64,000 nt of DNA from an uncultured Oscillospiraceae bacterium (lineage in GTDB: Bacteria; Bacillota; Clostridia; Oscillospirales; Oscillospiraceae). The notes below the pieces were generated by a model. The model was not told the origin of the DNA and did no database searches. It worked only from the letters and a program-made list of their open reading frames with translations. The DNA lies in the NCBI GenBank assembly GCA_905233385.1, contig CAJOEH010000003.1:24809-88808 (forward strand). The letters run 5' to 3'. Positions 54,886 through 63,740 of this stretch are shown here, piece after piece. Made by a program: the position numbers and the translations under genes. The stretch's first letter is position 1. Every line of letters begins with the position of its first letter.

Positions 54886-56148
54886 TCAGCCGAAGGCGAA
54901 GTGCCAGCCGTTGTAGCCGGTGAAGGACTTGACGATGTTGTTCTTCTCCGCCTTCATTGCCATATACAGTTCCATATACTGATCGCACTCCACGCCGCCG
55001 CCGTAGACGATGATGACGTTGTAGTATTCGCCGTCCTTGCTGAGCGTGCCGACGACCTCATAGGCGGTCGGATACTCCGGAATGGGAGATTTCCTGAGTT
55101 CGACGGAGAACAGGTAGCCGCCCATGCCCGCTTCCTGCTCTCTGCGGCAGCGGAAGAGCATATAGGAGCTTCCGTCCTCGTTCAGCGCCGATTCGTAGGT
55201 ATACTCGTTGTACCACGATGCGGGAAGCGTCATTTCCAGATTGCAGAAACCGACTTTCGTTTCGTGCGGAACGACGCTCTGCATGAAGCGCATCAGGATC
55301 GTGGCGATCTGCGCGCGGGTCGCGTTCGCGCCGGGTTTGAGATAATAATAACCGTCCTCCTCCTTCATGCCGGTGATCAGGCCGGCGGCATACGCCCACT
55401 TCATCGCCTCAACGGCATAGGGCTGCACGTCGTCCTTGTCCTTGAAATCGTTGAGGACGTACTTAATGTCCGTCGAATAGCCGCAGTAGTTCGCGTAGCG
55501 GTACAGGATCGCCGCCAACTGCTCGCGGGTGATGTTGCCGTTCGGGGCGAAGGTATCCGTCGACATGCCGTTGACGATGCCCTCGTACGCCGCCCAGACG
55601 ATCGCGGAGCCGTACCAGTCCGTGAACTTGACGTCCAGGAACGGATTGATCAGACCGCCGACAGGCGGCTCTTTCTCCATGCGGTACAGGACGGTGACGA
55701 CCATCGCGCGGGTGGTGGTCAGTTCGGGGCCGAAGGTGGTGTCCGTCATACCCTTCATCAGGCCGTTCTTGTAGCAGTATTCAATGCCCTCATAGGCCCA
55801 GTGTCCCGAAATATCGGTGAAGGGCATCGTGAGCTGCGATTCCATCCAGTAGGCGTGGACGACGACGTCCGAGGTCAGGATGGTCTCGGCGGTGTACTCG
55901 TTGTGATCGTCGTCGAACCAACCAGCAAAGGTCATATTGGGATAGATATTCGCAGGTACGGGCATTGGGCCGATCGGCTGCCCGTCCGGGATCCTAAGCC
56001 AGTACGGCGCACCCGGTTCCATCCTGCCGCCCTCGGTCTCCATCGGGTCAAAGGTGATGACGTGGCCCTCGTCGGCAAAGACCGCCGGCGTCAGGACGGA
56101 GCCGAGGATCAGGACTGCAAGAAGAACCGCAAGAATACGCTTTTTCAT
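54886..56148 (-). CDS. SLH-domain surface protein with N-terminal InlB/Flg_new-like repeat
   Basis: Signal peptide MKKRILAVLLAVLILGSVLTPAVFA; FAGWFDDDHNEYTAETILTSDVVVHAYW; three SLH-like units. Confidence 0.85.
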   Translation of the reverse strand: MKKRILAVLLAVLILGSVLTPAVFADEGHVITFDPMETEGGRMEPGAPYWLRIPDGQPIGPMPVPANIYPNMTFAGWFDDDHNEYTAETILTSDVVVHAYWMESQLTMPFTDISGHWAYEGIEYCYKNGLMKGMTDTTFGPELTTTRAMVVTVLYRMEKEPPVGGLINPFLDVKFTDWYGSAIVWAAYEGIVNGMSTDTFAPNGNITREQLAAILYRYANYCGYSTDIKYVLNDFKDKDDVQPYAVEAMKWAYAAGLITGMKEEDGYYYLKPGANATRAQIATILMRFMQSVVPHETKVGFCNLEMTLPASWYNEYTYESALNEDGSSYMLFRCRREQEAGMGGYLFSVELRKSPIPEYPTAYEVVGTLSKDGEYYNVIIVYGGGVECDQYMELYMAMKAEKNNIVKSFTGYNGWHFAFG

Positions 56149-56234
56149 AGTTGTCTCTCCTTTCAAATGGATGAGAATAATCTCACAAGTTCATCATAAC
56201 ATAACTTTTTTCAAAAATCCATACCCATCTGCGC

Positions 56235-56269
56235 AAAAAAAACGGAGCGACGCCGAAGCGTCACTCCGA
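56235..56269 (-). terminator. Intrinsic terminator overlapping end of udg
   Basis: Minus strand CGGAGTGACGC-ttcg-GCGTCGCTCCG T8. Confidence 0.85.
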
Positions 56270-56836
56270 TTTGTATTCAGAACACCCCAGTTCGCGCGCC
56301 TTTTCCCGCAGAGAGAGCAGGTCAGCGAAGGTCTCCGGCCGCTTGGAAACGTCGCGCAGCAGGGCGGACGGATGATAAATCGCCGTATACCGGACGCCGT
56401 CAATTTCCGTCCACTGCCCGTGCTCCCGCGTGATGCGGAAGTCCGGCCGGATCAACCGCATGGCCGCGATCCTGCCGAGGCAGACCACGACCTTCGGCCG
56501 CAGCAGCCGGAGTTGCTCTTCCAGATAGCCGATGCAGGCGTCCTGCTCCTCCGGCATGGGGTCGCGGTTCTGCGGCGGGCGGCATTTGACGATGTTGCAG
56601 ATATAGCAGTTCTGTCTGCCGAGGTCGATGATGGAGAGCATGTCGTCGAGCAGCTTGCCCGCCGCGCCGACGAAGGGCTCGCCGCTCAGGTCCTCCTGCT
56701 GTCCCGGTCCTTCGCCGACAAACACGACGTCCGACGGCACGGGGCCGACGCCGAAGACCACCTTCGTGCGCGTCGCGGCAAGGCCGCAGTTGCGGCAGGC
56801 AAGACATTTTTCGCACAGAGCGTCCATGTTATCCAT
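56261..56836 (-). CDS. Uracil-DNA glycosylase, family 4 ([4Fe-4S] type)
   Basis: CEKCLACRNCGLAATRTKVVFGVG; FVGEGPGQQEDLSGEPFVGAAGKLLD; YICNIVKCRPPQNRDP. Confidence 0.92.
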   Translation of the reverse strand: MDNMDALCEKCLACRNCGLAATRTKVVFGVGPVPSDVVFVGEGPGQQEDLSGEPFVGAAGKLLDDMLSIIDLGRQNCYICNIVKCRPPQNRDPMPEEQDACIGYLEEQLRLLRPKVVVCLGRIAAMRLIRPDFRITREHGQWTEIDGVRYTAIYHPSALLRDVSKRPETFADLLSLREKARELGCSEYKSE

Positions 56837-58313
56837 TGCGTCTCCTCCGCTGCCGTCTCCGCTTTGCTTCCTGTTTCGCCTTGTGGACGTTGACCGCGCG
56901 GACGATCAGTAAAATGACCAGCAGGAACAGCATGAGCAGCAGCGGCACGGTCAGATACCAGTAGCGCAGCAGCTCTGAAAGCAGGCTCCCCTTCGCGTCG
57001 GTCTCGGTACCGGGCGCGATCTCGTCCTCGCGTTCGACCTTGGAGAACGTGACGAGGTCGCTCGTCACCAGCGGGATGCCGTCGTACATCGCCGTGACCG
57101 TGCCGACGCGCTGGCCCTCGGCCAGCGGCGCTTCCAGCGGCGCGTCGCTGTCGTAGCGGATCTGCATCGAGATGTCCTCCGGCTCGCAGTAGCGCGGCAG
57201 GAGCACCGAGGCGTTGTCCTTCGCGTGGACGACGACGTTCTTGCGGCCCTTCGCGTAGAGCACGACCGGCTGGCCGAGCATCGCGGTATCCGTCAGGACC
57301 TGCACGTAATGGAAGGTCTCGAAGCCGTAGTCGAACAGGTTCCTTGTTTCGATGAAACGCATGTCCAGATCTTTTCCGTCGTCGTCGATCAGCTGCTCGC
57401 AGCCGCAGACGATGCTCATAAAGGCAAGATCGCCGTCGCTCGCGGTGCTGATGAGGCATCCGCCCGCCGGCGTGGTGAAGCCGGTCTTCACGCCGCGCGC
57501 CTTCTCGTAATAGTAGCGGCCGTAGGTCTCGGTCGAGGTCAGATAGTTGGTCGTGATCAGGGTGCGCTCGTCCGAGAGATTGGTCGCGGGAACGACGTGG
57601 TGCGTCGTCGTCGCGAACTCGCGGAACTGCGAATTCTGCCACGCCCAGGTCCCCAGCACGGCAAGGTCGCGCACCGTCGTATAGTGCTCGCTGTCATGCA
57701 GGCCGTGGGGGTTGGCGTAGTGCGTACCGTGCATCCCCAGCGCGGCGGCCTTCTCGTTCATCATGGCGACGAAAGCGTCGGTGCTGCCGGCGATGTACTC
57801 CGCGACCACGTTGCAGCCCTCGTTGGCCGAGGAGACCATGATGCAGTAGAGCAGTTCGCGCAGACTGAGCTGCTCGCCCTGCTTCAGGCCCGCCGTGCTG
57901 CCGTACTCGCTCAGGCCCTGCAGCGACGTCTCCGAGACGGTCAGGATATCGTCCAGATTGCCGTGCTCCAGCGCGAGCATACAGGTCATGATCTTCGTCA
58001 GGCTGGCGGGATAGAGCTGGCGGTCGAGCTCCTGCGCGTAGACGATCGTATGGGAATTGAGCTCGATCAGCGCCGTCGCCTTCGCGCGGATCCTGAAATC
58101 CTCGTCGTTCGGCGGGAACGCGTACTCGATCAGCTCCGGCGGGGTCTCAAACCCGGTGGGGTACTGTACCTCCTCCGTATCCGGCGTCTGCTCCGCAGGT
58201 TCGGACTCCGATGTCTCGGTTCCCGCCGTTTCCGCCGCCGCGATCCACGGCGCGCCGCACTGCAAAACCAGGAGCAGGCTCAGGAACAGCGTCAAAATTC
58301 TGAATTTTTTCAT
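56829..58313 (-). CDS. dacF: D-alanyl-D-alanine carboxypeptidase (DacF/PBP5 family)
   Basis: YPASLTKIMTCMLALEHG (SxxK), SANEGCNVVAEYIAG (SxN), GVKTGFTTPAGGC (KTG); C-terminal TM anchor. Confidence 0.88.
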   Translation of the reverse strand: MKKFRILTLFLSLLLVLQCGAPWIAAAETAGTETSESEPAEQTPDTEEVQYPTGFETPPELIEYAFPPNDEDFRIRAKATALIELNSHTIVYAQELDRQLYPASLTKIMTCMLALEHGNLDDILTVSETSLQGLSEYGSTAGLKQGEQLSLRELLYCIMVSSANEGCNVVAEYIAGSTDAFVAMMNEKAAALGMHGTHYANPHGLHDSEHYTTVRDLAVLGTWAWQNSQFREFATTTHHVVPATNLSDERTLITTNYLTSTETYGRYYYEKARGVKTGFTTPAGGCLISTASDGDLAFMSIVCGCEQLIDDDGKDLDMRFIETRNLFDYGFETFHYVQVLTDTAMLGQPVVLYAKGRKNVVVHAKDNASVLLPRYCEPEDISMQIRYDSDAPLEAPLAEGQRVGTVTAMYDGIPLVTSDLVTFSKVEREDEIAPGTETDAKGSLLSELLRYWYLTVPLLLMLFLLVILLIVRAVNVHKAKQEAKRRRQRRRRNG

Positions 58314-58342
58314 AAATATCTCCCATCCGCAGCAGTTTGGGA

Positions 58343-58372
58343 TTGCCGCGGGCAGTTCAACTGTGGTATAAT
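58343..58372 (+). promoter_or_regulatory. Sigma-A-like promoter of comEA/two-component genes
   Basis: TTGCCG-18 nt-TATAAT. Confidence 0.5.
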
Positions 58373-58437
58373 CATTGTGTATGTTCTATTATATCAAAAA
58401 ACTTGCCCGTGTCAACGGACAGGCAGAGGAAAAGAGA

Positions 58438-58845
58438 ATGAAACTTCCGAAATTCGCATGGATCCTGCTCGCGCTCGTGTGCGTTTTCTTCGCGTTCTGC
58501 TTCGGAATGTCGCGCGGCGGCGCGTCGGGCGGCGAACAGCGGATCGCGACGGGGAAAAGCGGCGTGACCGCGCAGGAGCGTCTGGTCGGCGCAGATCCGT
58601 CCGTGCTGCCGGTGAGGTCGCTCGGCGAGATCGTCAATATCAACACGGCGAGTCTGGAAGAGCTGGCTTCCCTGCCCGGCATCGGCGACAAGCTCGCGCA
58701 GCGGATCGTCGATTACCGCGAAGCGCACGGCGGCTTCTCCTGCGTGGAGGCGCTGATGAACGTCAGCGGGATCGGCGAGGGGCGGTACGAAATGATCCGC
58801 AATTACGTAACGGTGGAGGAAAACGATGAAAATACTGGTAGTTGA
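58438..58845 (+). CDS. comEA: ComEA-like helix-hairpin-helix protein
   Basis: [56 protein letters not shown]. Confidence 0.85.
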   Translation: MKLPKFAWILLALVCVFFAFCFGMSRGGASGGEQRIATGKSGVTAQERLVGADPSVLPVRSLGEIVNINTASLEELASLPGIGDKLAQRIVDYREAHGGFSCVEALMNVSGIGEGRYEMIRNYVTVEENDENTGS

Positions 58846-59500
58846 CGACGAAGAACTGCTCGTCAAGGGAATAAAATTCAATCTGCAGAACGACGGCTAC
58901 GAGGTCGTCACCGGCACGAACGGCCGCGAGGCGATCGAGCTGGCGCACGATCCGAGCATCCGCCTGATCGTGCTGGACGTGATGATGCCGGAGATCGACG
59001 GCATGGAAGCCTGCCGCCGGATCCGCGAGTTCTCCGACGTGCCGATCATCATGCTCACCGCCCGCGCAGAGGACATGGACAAGCTGCTCGGCTTCGAGCA
59101 GGGCGCGGACGACTATCTCACCAAGCCGTTCAACATTCTGGAGCTCAAGTCGCGCATCCGCGCGCTGCTTCGCCGGAGCGGCGGTCTGGAGACCGCGCGC
59201 AGCCGCATCACGGTCGGGAAGATCACTGTCGACACGCAGGAGCGCAACGTCTACAAGGACGGCGTGCCGGTCGAACTGACGGCGCGCGAATTCGACGTGG
59301 TGGAGCTGCTGATCAAGAACCCAAACCGCGTCTATTCGCGCGAAAACCTGCTCGATCTGATCTGGGGCTACGAATACCGCAGCGACATCCGCACGGTGGA
59401 CGTCCACATCCGCAGGATCCGCGAAAAACTGGAGACCGTCCCGGCGGAGCCGGAATACTTTATGACCAAGTGGGGAGTTGGGTACTATTTCAAAGCCTGA
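58826..59500 (+). CDS. OmpR/PhoB-family response regulator
   Basis: [33 protein letters not shown]; winged-helix [42 protein letters not shown]. Confidence 0.95.
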   Translation: MKILVVDDEELLVKGIKFNLQNDGYEVVTGTNGREAIELAHDPSIRLIVLDVMMPEIDGMEACRRIREFSDVPIIMLTARAEDMDKLLGFEQGADDYLTKPFNILELKSRIRALLRRSGGLETARSRITVGKITVDTQERNVYKDGVPVELTAREFDVVELLIKNPNRVYSRENLLDLIWGYEYRSDIRTVDVHIRRIREKLETVPAEPEYFMTKWGVGYYFKA

Positions 59501-60905
59501 AAGAAAGCTGTCGCTGTTTCCGCGCAGCTCCCAGCTGCGCTTTGCGATCGCCTACATTCTCATCACCGCGGCGGTGCTGTTTCTTTTGAATATTTACACC
59601 TCGTCGACGATGCGGCGCATGATCTTCAACGCGGAGCAGCAGTCGCTGGGCGAAAAGGCGAAGCTGATGACGACCGCCCTGCTGCCGGTGGACGATCTTT
59701 CCTCGTCCGACATGGAGCTGACGATCAACTCGCTGGACGATCTGCGCACGACGCGCACCGTCGTCACGGACGCGAATGGCGTCGCGCTCTATGACTCGCT
59801 GGCGGACGCCGCCGCAGGAGAGAAGCTCGACTTCCCGGAACTCACGACCGCGCTTGAGGGGCAGGACGTCTTCTACAGCGTCTACGGCGACGGCATGATC
59901 GAAAGCCGCGTTTCCATGCCGCTGATGCGCGGCGCGACCGTGCGCGGCGCGGTCTATCTGCTCCAGCAGAACACCGATCAGGCCGCGCTGATCGACGCCC
60001 TGCAGACCAACGTCCTGCGCATCTCCATCGCGCTGGAGGCCGGCGTCATCCTGATCTCCATTCTGTTCTCCACCGCCTTCTCCCGCCGTCTGCGGCGCAT
60101 TCTCCATTCCGTCCGCATGATGCGCGAGGGCGACTACAGCTACAAGGTGCAGCTGCACGGTCACGACGAGCTGACGCACCTGGGCCGCGAGTTCAACAAT
60201 CTGGCCGAACGTCTGGAAGAATCGGAGCAGGTGCGCCGTCAGTTCGTCTCCGACGCATCGCACGAGCTGAAGACGCCGCTGGCGTCGATCAAGCTGCTGT
60301 CCGACTCCATCCTCCAGAACGAGATGGACGTCAACACCCAGCGCGAATTCATCGGCGACATCGGCAGAGAGGCGGATCGTCTGGGCCGTCTGTCGCAGAA
60401 GCTCCTGACGCTGACCCGTCTGGACAGCGCGGTCACGGAGGAACGCGAGATCATCGACGCGGCGGCGACCGTGCGCAAGGTCACGCGCATGCTCACGCCG
60501 CTCGCCGACCTGCGCGGGATCACGATCGACTGTGCGCTTGCCGAAGGCTGTACCGTCATGACCGTGGAGGATGATCTGTATCAGATCGTCTTCAACCTGA
60601 CGGAAAACGCGATCAAGTACAACCGCGACGGCGGCAGCGTCCGTCTCGATCTGACCGAAAACGGCGAGGACGTGGTCCTGACCGTGGCGGATACCGGCGT
60701 CGGCATCCCGGCTGAAGAGATGGAGCACGTGTTCGAGCGGTTCTACCGCGTGGACAAGGCGCGTTCGCGCGCCGCGGGCGGCGCGGGTCTGGGTCTTTCC
60801 ATCGTGCACGACATGGTGGTGCGCAATCACGGCGACGTCAGCGTCCGCGCGGGCGAGGAATGCGGCACGGTCTTCACCGTCACCTTCCCGCTCCACGCCT
60901 CCTGA
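59478..60905 (+). CDS. Sensor histidine kinase
   Basis: HAMP; FVSDASHELKTPLASIKLLSDSIL; ENAIKYN; ADTGVGIPAEEMEHVFERFYRVDKARSRAAGGAGLGLSIV. Start codon (TTG) uncertain. Confidence 0.93.
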   Translation: MGTISKPERKLSLFPRSSQLRFAIAYILITAAVLFLLNIYTSSTMRRMIFNAEQQSLGEKAKLMTTALLPVDDLSSSDMELTINSLDDLRTTRTVVTDANGVALYDSLADAAAGEKLDFPELTTALEGQDVFYSVYGDGMIESRVSMPLMRGATVRGAVYLLQQNTDQAALIDALQTNVLRISIALEAGVILISILFSTAFSRRLRRILHSVRMMREGDYSYKVQLHGHDELTHLGREFNNLAERLEESEQVRRQFVSDASHELKTPLASIKLLSDSILQNEMDVNTQREFIGDIGREADRLGRLSQKLLTLTRLDSAVTEEREIIDAAATVRKVTRMLTPLADLRGITIDCALAEGCTVMTVEDDLYQIVFNLTENAIKYNRDGGSVRLDLTENGEDVVLTVADTGVGIPAEEMEHVFERFYRVDKARSRAAGGAGLGLSIVHDMVVRNHGDVSVRAGEECGTVFTVTFPLHAS

Positions 60906-61021
60906 CAGAAAAAGCGAACGGACAAGCCCCTTTCGACAAACCGCGCGAATTTCATAGCGTATACTGAACGCACATGGCGCAGACGCCGTGTGCGTTTTTT
61001 CATATCGGAGGGAGGAAGCAC

Positions 61022-61342
61022 ATGAAACTGACAAGCTACGTGCAGGATCGACAGCTCACGATCGCGCTGACCGGAGAGATCGACCATCACAGCGCAAAGG
61101 AGATCATGGACGTCGTTTCCGACAAGATCGACGTCTACATGCCCCTGCGCTGCATTCTCGATTTCCGCGACGTGCGCTTCATGGATTCGAGCGGGATCGC
61201 CGTCGTCCTGCATACGCTGCGGCGCATGAACACGCTGCAGGGAAAACTGCTGCTGCAGAACATCCCGGCGCAGCCGTACAAGGTCCTGCGCGCCGCAGGG
61301 ATCGAAAAAATCACGGAAATCAAGGAGGAATGCCCGAAATGA
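61022..61342 (+). CDS. spoIIAA: Anti-sigma F factor antagonist SpoIIAA
   Basis: STAS domain; ILDFRDVRFMDSSGIAVVLHTLRRM; followed by spoIIAB and sigF. Confidence 0.9.
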   Translation: MKLTSYVQDRQLTIALTGEIDHHSAKEIMDVVSDKIDVYMPLRCILDFRDVRFMDSSGIAVVLHTLRRMNTLQGKLLLQNIPAQPYKVLRAAGIEKITEIKEECPK

Positions 61343-61779
61343 AAGGCGAAAACTACATGCATCTCGAATTCCCGAGCAAGTCCGCCAACGAGGGCTTCGC
61401 GCGGGCGGCGGTCGCGTGCTTCGCCGCGCAGCTCGACCCGACGCTCGACGAGCTCGGCGACATCAAGACCGCCGTTTCCGAGGCGGTCACCAACTGCATC
61501 GTCCACGCCTATCCCGACGAGCTCGGCCCCGTCATCCTGAAAGCGCGGATTCTGCCCGACAACGTGCTCGACATCGTCGTCAAGGATCGCGGGCGCGGGA
61601 TCGAGGACGTCGAACAGGCGCGCGCGCCGATGTTCACGACCGGCGGCGACGACCGCTCCGGCATGGGGATCACGATCATGGAGAGCTTCATGACCGAATT
61701 CCACCTCTCCTCCGCTCCGGGCAAGGGCACGACCGTCCACATGAAGCGGAAGATCATCCGGCGCGGAGGAAAAAAGTGA
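61339..61779 (+). CDS. spoIIAB: Anti-sigma F factor SpoIIAB
   Basis: ATPase AVSEAVTNCIVHAYPD; KDRGRGIEDVEQARAPMFTTGGDDRSGMGITIMESFMTE. Confidence 0.93.
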   Translation: MKGENYMHLEFPSKSANEGFARAAVACFAAQLDPTLDELGDIKTAVSEAVTNCIVHAYPDELGPVILKARILPDNVLDIVVKDRGRGIEDVEQARAPMFTTGGDDRSGMGITIMESFMTEFHLSSAPGKGTTVHMKRKIIRRGGKK

Positions 61780-62480
61780 CGCTTCCGCAGGAGGACCTTC
61801 TGCTAAGCGCGCAGCGCGGCGACCGCGACGCGGCGGAGGAACTGGTCGTGCGGAATACCGGGCTGATCTGGTCGATCGCGCGGCGGTATTTCGGGCGCGG
61901 GGTCGACCCGGACGACCTGTACCAGCTCGGCTGTCTGGGCTTTCTCAAGGCGGTGGAGGGCTTCGATCTCGACTACGGCACGCAGTTTTCCACTTACGCC
62001 GTGCCGAAGATCGCCGGCGAGATCCGCCGCTTCCTGCGCGACGACGGAACAGTCAAGGTCAGCCGCAGTCTCAAGGAACGCTCCGCCATGATCCGCGCCG
62101 CGAGAGAGCGGCTGTGCGGCGCGCTCGGACAGGAGCCGACCCTGGCGGAGCTCAGCCGCGAGACCGGTCTGCCGCCTGAGGAGATCGCCGCCGCCGAGAC
62201 CGCGACCGGCACGGCGGAATCCATCCAGAAGCGCAGCGGCGAGGACGGGCTCGCGCTGGAGGACGTCCTGACGGACGGAGGAATGGAGGATAGCATTGTG
62301 GAGCGGATCGCGCTGAAGGAGGCGATCGCCTGCCTGAACGAACGGGAGCAGATGGTCATCAAGCTGCGCTATTTTCACGGGCTGACGCAGGACAAGACCT
62401 CGAAGATCCTCGGCGTTTCGCAGGTGCAGATCTCGCGCATCGAGAAGAAAGCCCTGACCACCCTGCGCGGCTGTATCTGA
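61776..62480 (+). CDS. sigF: RNA polymerase sporulation sigma factor SigF
   Basis: GTG start with GGAGGA SD; DPDDLYQLGCLGFLKAVEGFDLDYGTQFSTYAVPKIAGEIRRFLRDDG; LNEREQMVIKLRYFHGLTQDKTSKILGVSQVQISRIEKKAL. Confidence 0.93.
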   Translation: MTLPQEDLLLSAQRGDRDAAEELVVRNTGLIWSIARRYFGRGVDPDDLYQLGCLGFLKAVEGFDLDYGTQFSTYAVPKIAGEIRRFLRDDGTVKVSRSLKERSAMIRAARERLCGALGQEPTLAELSRETGLPPEEIAAAETATGTAESIQKRSGEDGLALEDVLTDGGMEDSIVERIALKEAIACLNEREQMVIKLRYFHGLTQDKTSKILGVSQVQISRIEKKALTTLRGCI

Positions 62481-62496
62481 CAGGCCGCACAAAAAA

Positions 62497-62648
62497 ATGA
62501 AGACGCCCTGCGAGGGCGAACGAAGACGCTTCGCTCATGAAGAAATGAAGACGCTCCCTACGGTCGCTGATGAAGAAATGAGAGCGTCTTCATTCACGAG
62601 CACAGCGAGTGTCTTCATTCGTCGGCAACGCCGACAGCTTCATTCAGA
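62497..62648. repeat. Hairpin array with ATGAAGA / TCTTCAT spacers
   Basis: Repeated ATGAAGA(C/A) then inverted TCTTCAT; GCCCT-gcg-AGGGC, GTCGGC-aac-GCCGAC; 13-bp arms AATGAAGACGCTC (62544-62556)/GAGCGTCTTCATT (62582-62594). Confidence 0.88.
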
Positions 62649-62652
62649 TAAG

Positions 62653-62690
62653 AAAAGCAGACTGATTCTGATCTCAGTCTGCTTTCTTTT
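62653..62690. terminator. Bidirectional terminator between sigF and ppa
   Basis: AAAGCAGACTGA-ttctgatc-TCAGTCTGCTTT CTTTTC. Confidence 0.85.
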
Positions 62691-62765
62691 CTTGCGCGCT
62701 TACACGTTTGATGAAATACTGCTTATGAAGTTCGCTCAATTCGCGACAGGGTCTTTGTTTTAAAT

Positions 62766-63260
62766 TCATGCTTTCGCAAGAAATCTCCGCCGGCATTCTT
62801 CGATCACCGCGAGGGTTTCCTCCTTCGTGTGATACGCGCCGGTCGTGACGTGGATCCCCTGCAAAACCTTGTAGTTCTGGAAGAAGTTGGAGATCTCCTC
62901 CTGAATGAACGCCGGAAGATCCGAAAGCTCCTGCACGTTGTCGTACCGCGGGTCGCAGTCGACCACGGAGATCAGCTTGTAGTCCTCTTTGCCGTCGTCC
63001 GTCATGGACAGATAGCCCAGCACTCTCGCCGGCACGACGCAGCCCGGGAAGGTCGGGTCCTTGCAGATCACGAGGATGTCCAGCGGGTCGCCGTCCGGCG
63101 CGAGCGTTCCCTCGATGATCCCGTACTCCGTCGGGTAACTCATGGCGGAATAGAGCACGCGATCCAGATGGATGCGTCCTGTGACCGGGTCGACCTCGTA
63201 CTTGTTGCGCGAATTCAGCGGGATCTCGATCAGCGCGTCGACTACGTTGTTTCTGTTCAT
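62766..63260 (-). CDS. ppa: Inorganic pyrophosphatase (family I)
   Basis: EIPLNSRNKYEVDPVTGRIHLDRVLYSAMSYPTEYGIIEGTLAPDGDPLDILV; CDPRYDNV. Start at 63260 has GGAGG SD. Confidence 0.95.
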   Translation of the reverse strand: MNRNNVVDALIEIPLNSRNKYEVDPVTGRIHLDRVLYSAMSYPTEYGIIEGTLAPDGDPLDILVICKDPTFPGCVVPARVLGYLSMTDDGKEDYKLISVVDCDPRYDNVQELSDLPAFIQEEISNFFQNYKVLQGIHVTTGAYHTKEETLAVIEECRRRFLAKA

Positions 63261-63339
63261 GGTCATTCCTCCGTATGCGGCGTCGTTTTTTGTAATTATA
63301 CAATACTTCGCGGCAAAACTCAAGGAAGAAACACCTGCC

Positions 63340-63740
63340 CATGTGCCGAAGGCACACATCATCAGCGAAGCGGCATCATTGCCGCAGGCAGCATCATTTG
63401 CCCGGCAGGGCAAACATCATTGCGAAAGCATGCTTTCGCCGGCCGGAATACTCCGGCGGCAGAGCCGCCTCGCTCATGTGCCGAAGGCACGCATCATCGC
63501 GAAGCGGCATCATTGCCGCAGGCAGCATCATTTGCCCGGCAGGGCAAACATAATTGCGAAAGCATGCTTTCGCCGACCGGAATACTCCGGCGGCAGAGCC
63601 GCCTCGCTCATGTGCCGAAGGCACACATCATCAGCGAAGCGGCATCATTGCCGCAGGCAGCATCATTTGCCCGGCAGGGCAAACATCACTGCGAATGCAA
63701 GCTTTCGCCGGCCGGAATACTCCGGCGGCAGAGCCGCCTC
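63340..63740. repeat. Three near-identical tandem copies (134-135 bp) of a composite hairpin unit with CATCATT spacers
   Basis: ATGTGCCGAAGGCAC at 63341, 63476 and 63610; unit contains TGTGCC-gaa-GGCACA, TGCC-gca-GGCA, TTGCCC-ggca-GGGCAA, GCGAAAGCATGCTTTCGC, CCGGA-atac-TCCGG, GGCGGC-aga-GCCGCC. Confidence 0.92.

Noticed and set aside
51061-56199. 1712-aa plus-strand ORF
   Set aside because: Antisense to the two SLH-domain genes, low-complexity R/A/V/D-rich translation, no recognisable domain.
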